Notes under the pieces: model-generated
The model's database searches: none
What the model was told of the DNA's origin: nothing
Seen by the model: the letters and a program-made list of their open reading frames with translations, nothing else
Shown here: positions 40,299 to 40,366 of the stretch, piece after piece
Layout of the letters: each line of letters starts with the position of its first letter
Position numbering within the stretch: the first letter of the stretch is position 1
Position numbers and translations under genes: made by a program
Assembly (NCBI GenBank): GCA_946480815.1
Contig: CAMLLB010000034.1
Location: 1 to 40,366, forward strand
DNA: 40,366 bases
Source: an uncultured Flavobacteriales bacterium
Lineage (GTDB): Bacteria > Bacteroidota > Bacteroidia > Flavobacteriales > Crocinitomicaceae
Reading direction: 5' to 3'

Positions 40299-40366
40299 AA
40301 ATTGATTTATAAAAACATGTAGGGGCGCGATTAATCGCGCCCCTACATGTTTTTATAAATCAATTT
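40299..40366. repeat. 68-bp perfect palindrome ending the window (GGGGCGCGATT family)
   Basis: The 34 bases from 40299 (AAATTGATTTATAAAAACAT, then GTAGGGGCGCGATT) are followed by their exact reverse complement to the last base of the window. The core is the same as at 31799-31844. It directly follows the thyA stop and would make a strong terminator, but a perfect fold-back at a sequence end can also be an assembly artefact. Confidence 0.85.

Overview
The window looks like a chromosomal segment of a Bacteroidota bacterium, probably order Flavobacteriales; the four sorting-domain proteins and overall gene set would fit Crocinitomicaceae/Fluviicola-like organisms, but genus is only a guess. Grounds: four secreted proteins with type IX secretion (T9SS, Por) C-terminal sorting domains, promoters of the Bacteroidota type (TTTG, about 20 bp, TAnnTTTG), a LytS-type hybrid-propeller sensor kinase, DUF4230 and DUF4197 proteins, and few Shine-Dalgarno sequences. 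Most genes are core or housekeeping; the window is not a prophage or a genomic island as a whole.

Layout. 0.2-5.0 kb (+): GyrI-like protein, NAD(P)-binding Rossmann protein, then a propeller/LytS histidine kinase and its LytTR regulator. 5.1-7.3 kb (-): topoisomerase III. 7.5-9.1 kb (+): T9SS beta-propeller protein. 9.2-13.5 kb (-): tight five-gene operon (M20 amidohydrolase, two DUF4230 proteins, CapA-like phosphoesterase, dihydrofolate reductase). 13.5-18.5 kb (-): LuxE-like ligase, orphan histidine kinase, rhodanese, DUF4197 protein, ferredoxin-NADP reductase. 18.7-21.2 kb (+): small exported protein and a GT39-like membrane glycosyltransferase. 21.2-21.8 kb (-): SpoU RNA methylase. 21.8-25.8 kb (+): short T9SS protein, membrane lipoprotein, MutS. 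25.9-27.3 kb: tRNA-Gly(GCC), tRNA-Leu(TAA) and a remarkable repeat zone with a GIY-YIG nuclease. 27.3-30.4 kb: two unrecognised proteins and a T9SS anchor-domain protein. 30.9-36.7 kb: fabD, pdhB (convergent), etfBA, a DUF151/UVR nuclease-family protein and a NupG-like transporter. 36.8-40.3 kb: CotH-kinase/P-domain T9SS protein, small exported protein, thyA.

The most interesting part is 25.9-27.3 kb. The 3' part of tRNA-Leu (variable arm to 3' end) with its terminator is repeated in tandem, and in every extra copy the T-loop bases AGT are replaced by the palindrome TCCCGATAGCTATCGGGA. The last two tRNA tails belong to about 131-bp direct repeats that bracket a GIY-YIG endonuclease gene, whose stop codon lies inside the palindrome of the downstream copy. 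A 5' piece of tRNA-Gly upstream also runs into a related palindrome at its D-loop. This reads as a tRNA-tail-associated mobile or homing cassette.

A second theme is the number of dispersed palindromic repeats between genes (at least seven families), several of which seem to serve as terminators, one of which lies inside a coding sequence, and one of which forms a 68-bp perfect palindrome at the very end of the window. A third theme is that several -7 promoter boxes sit 3-6 bases before the start codon, which predicts leaderless mRNAs.
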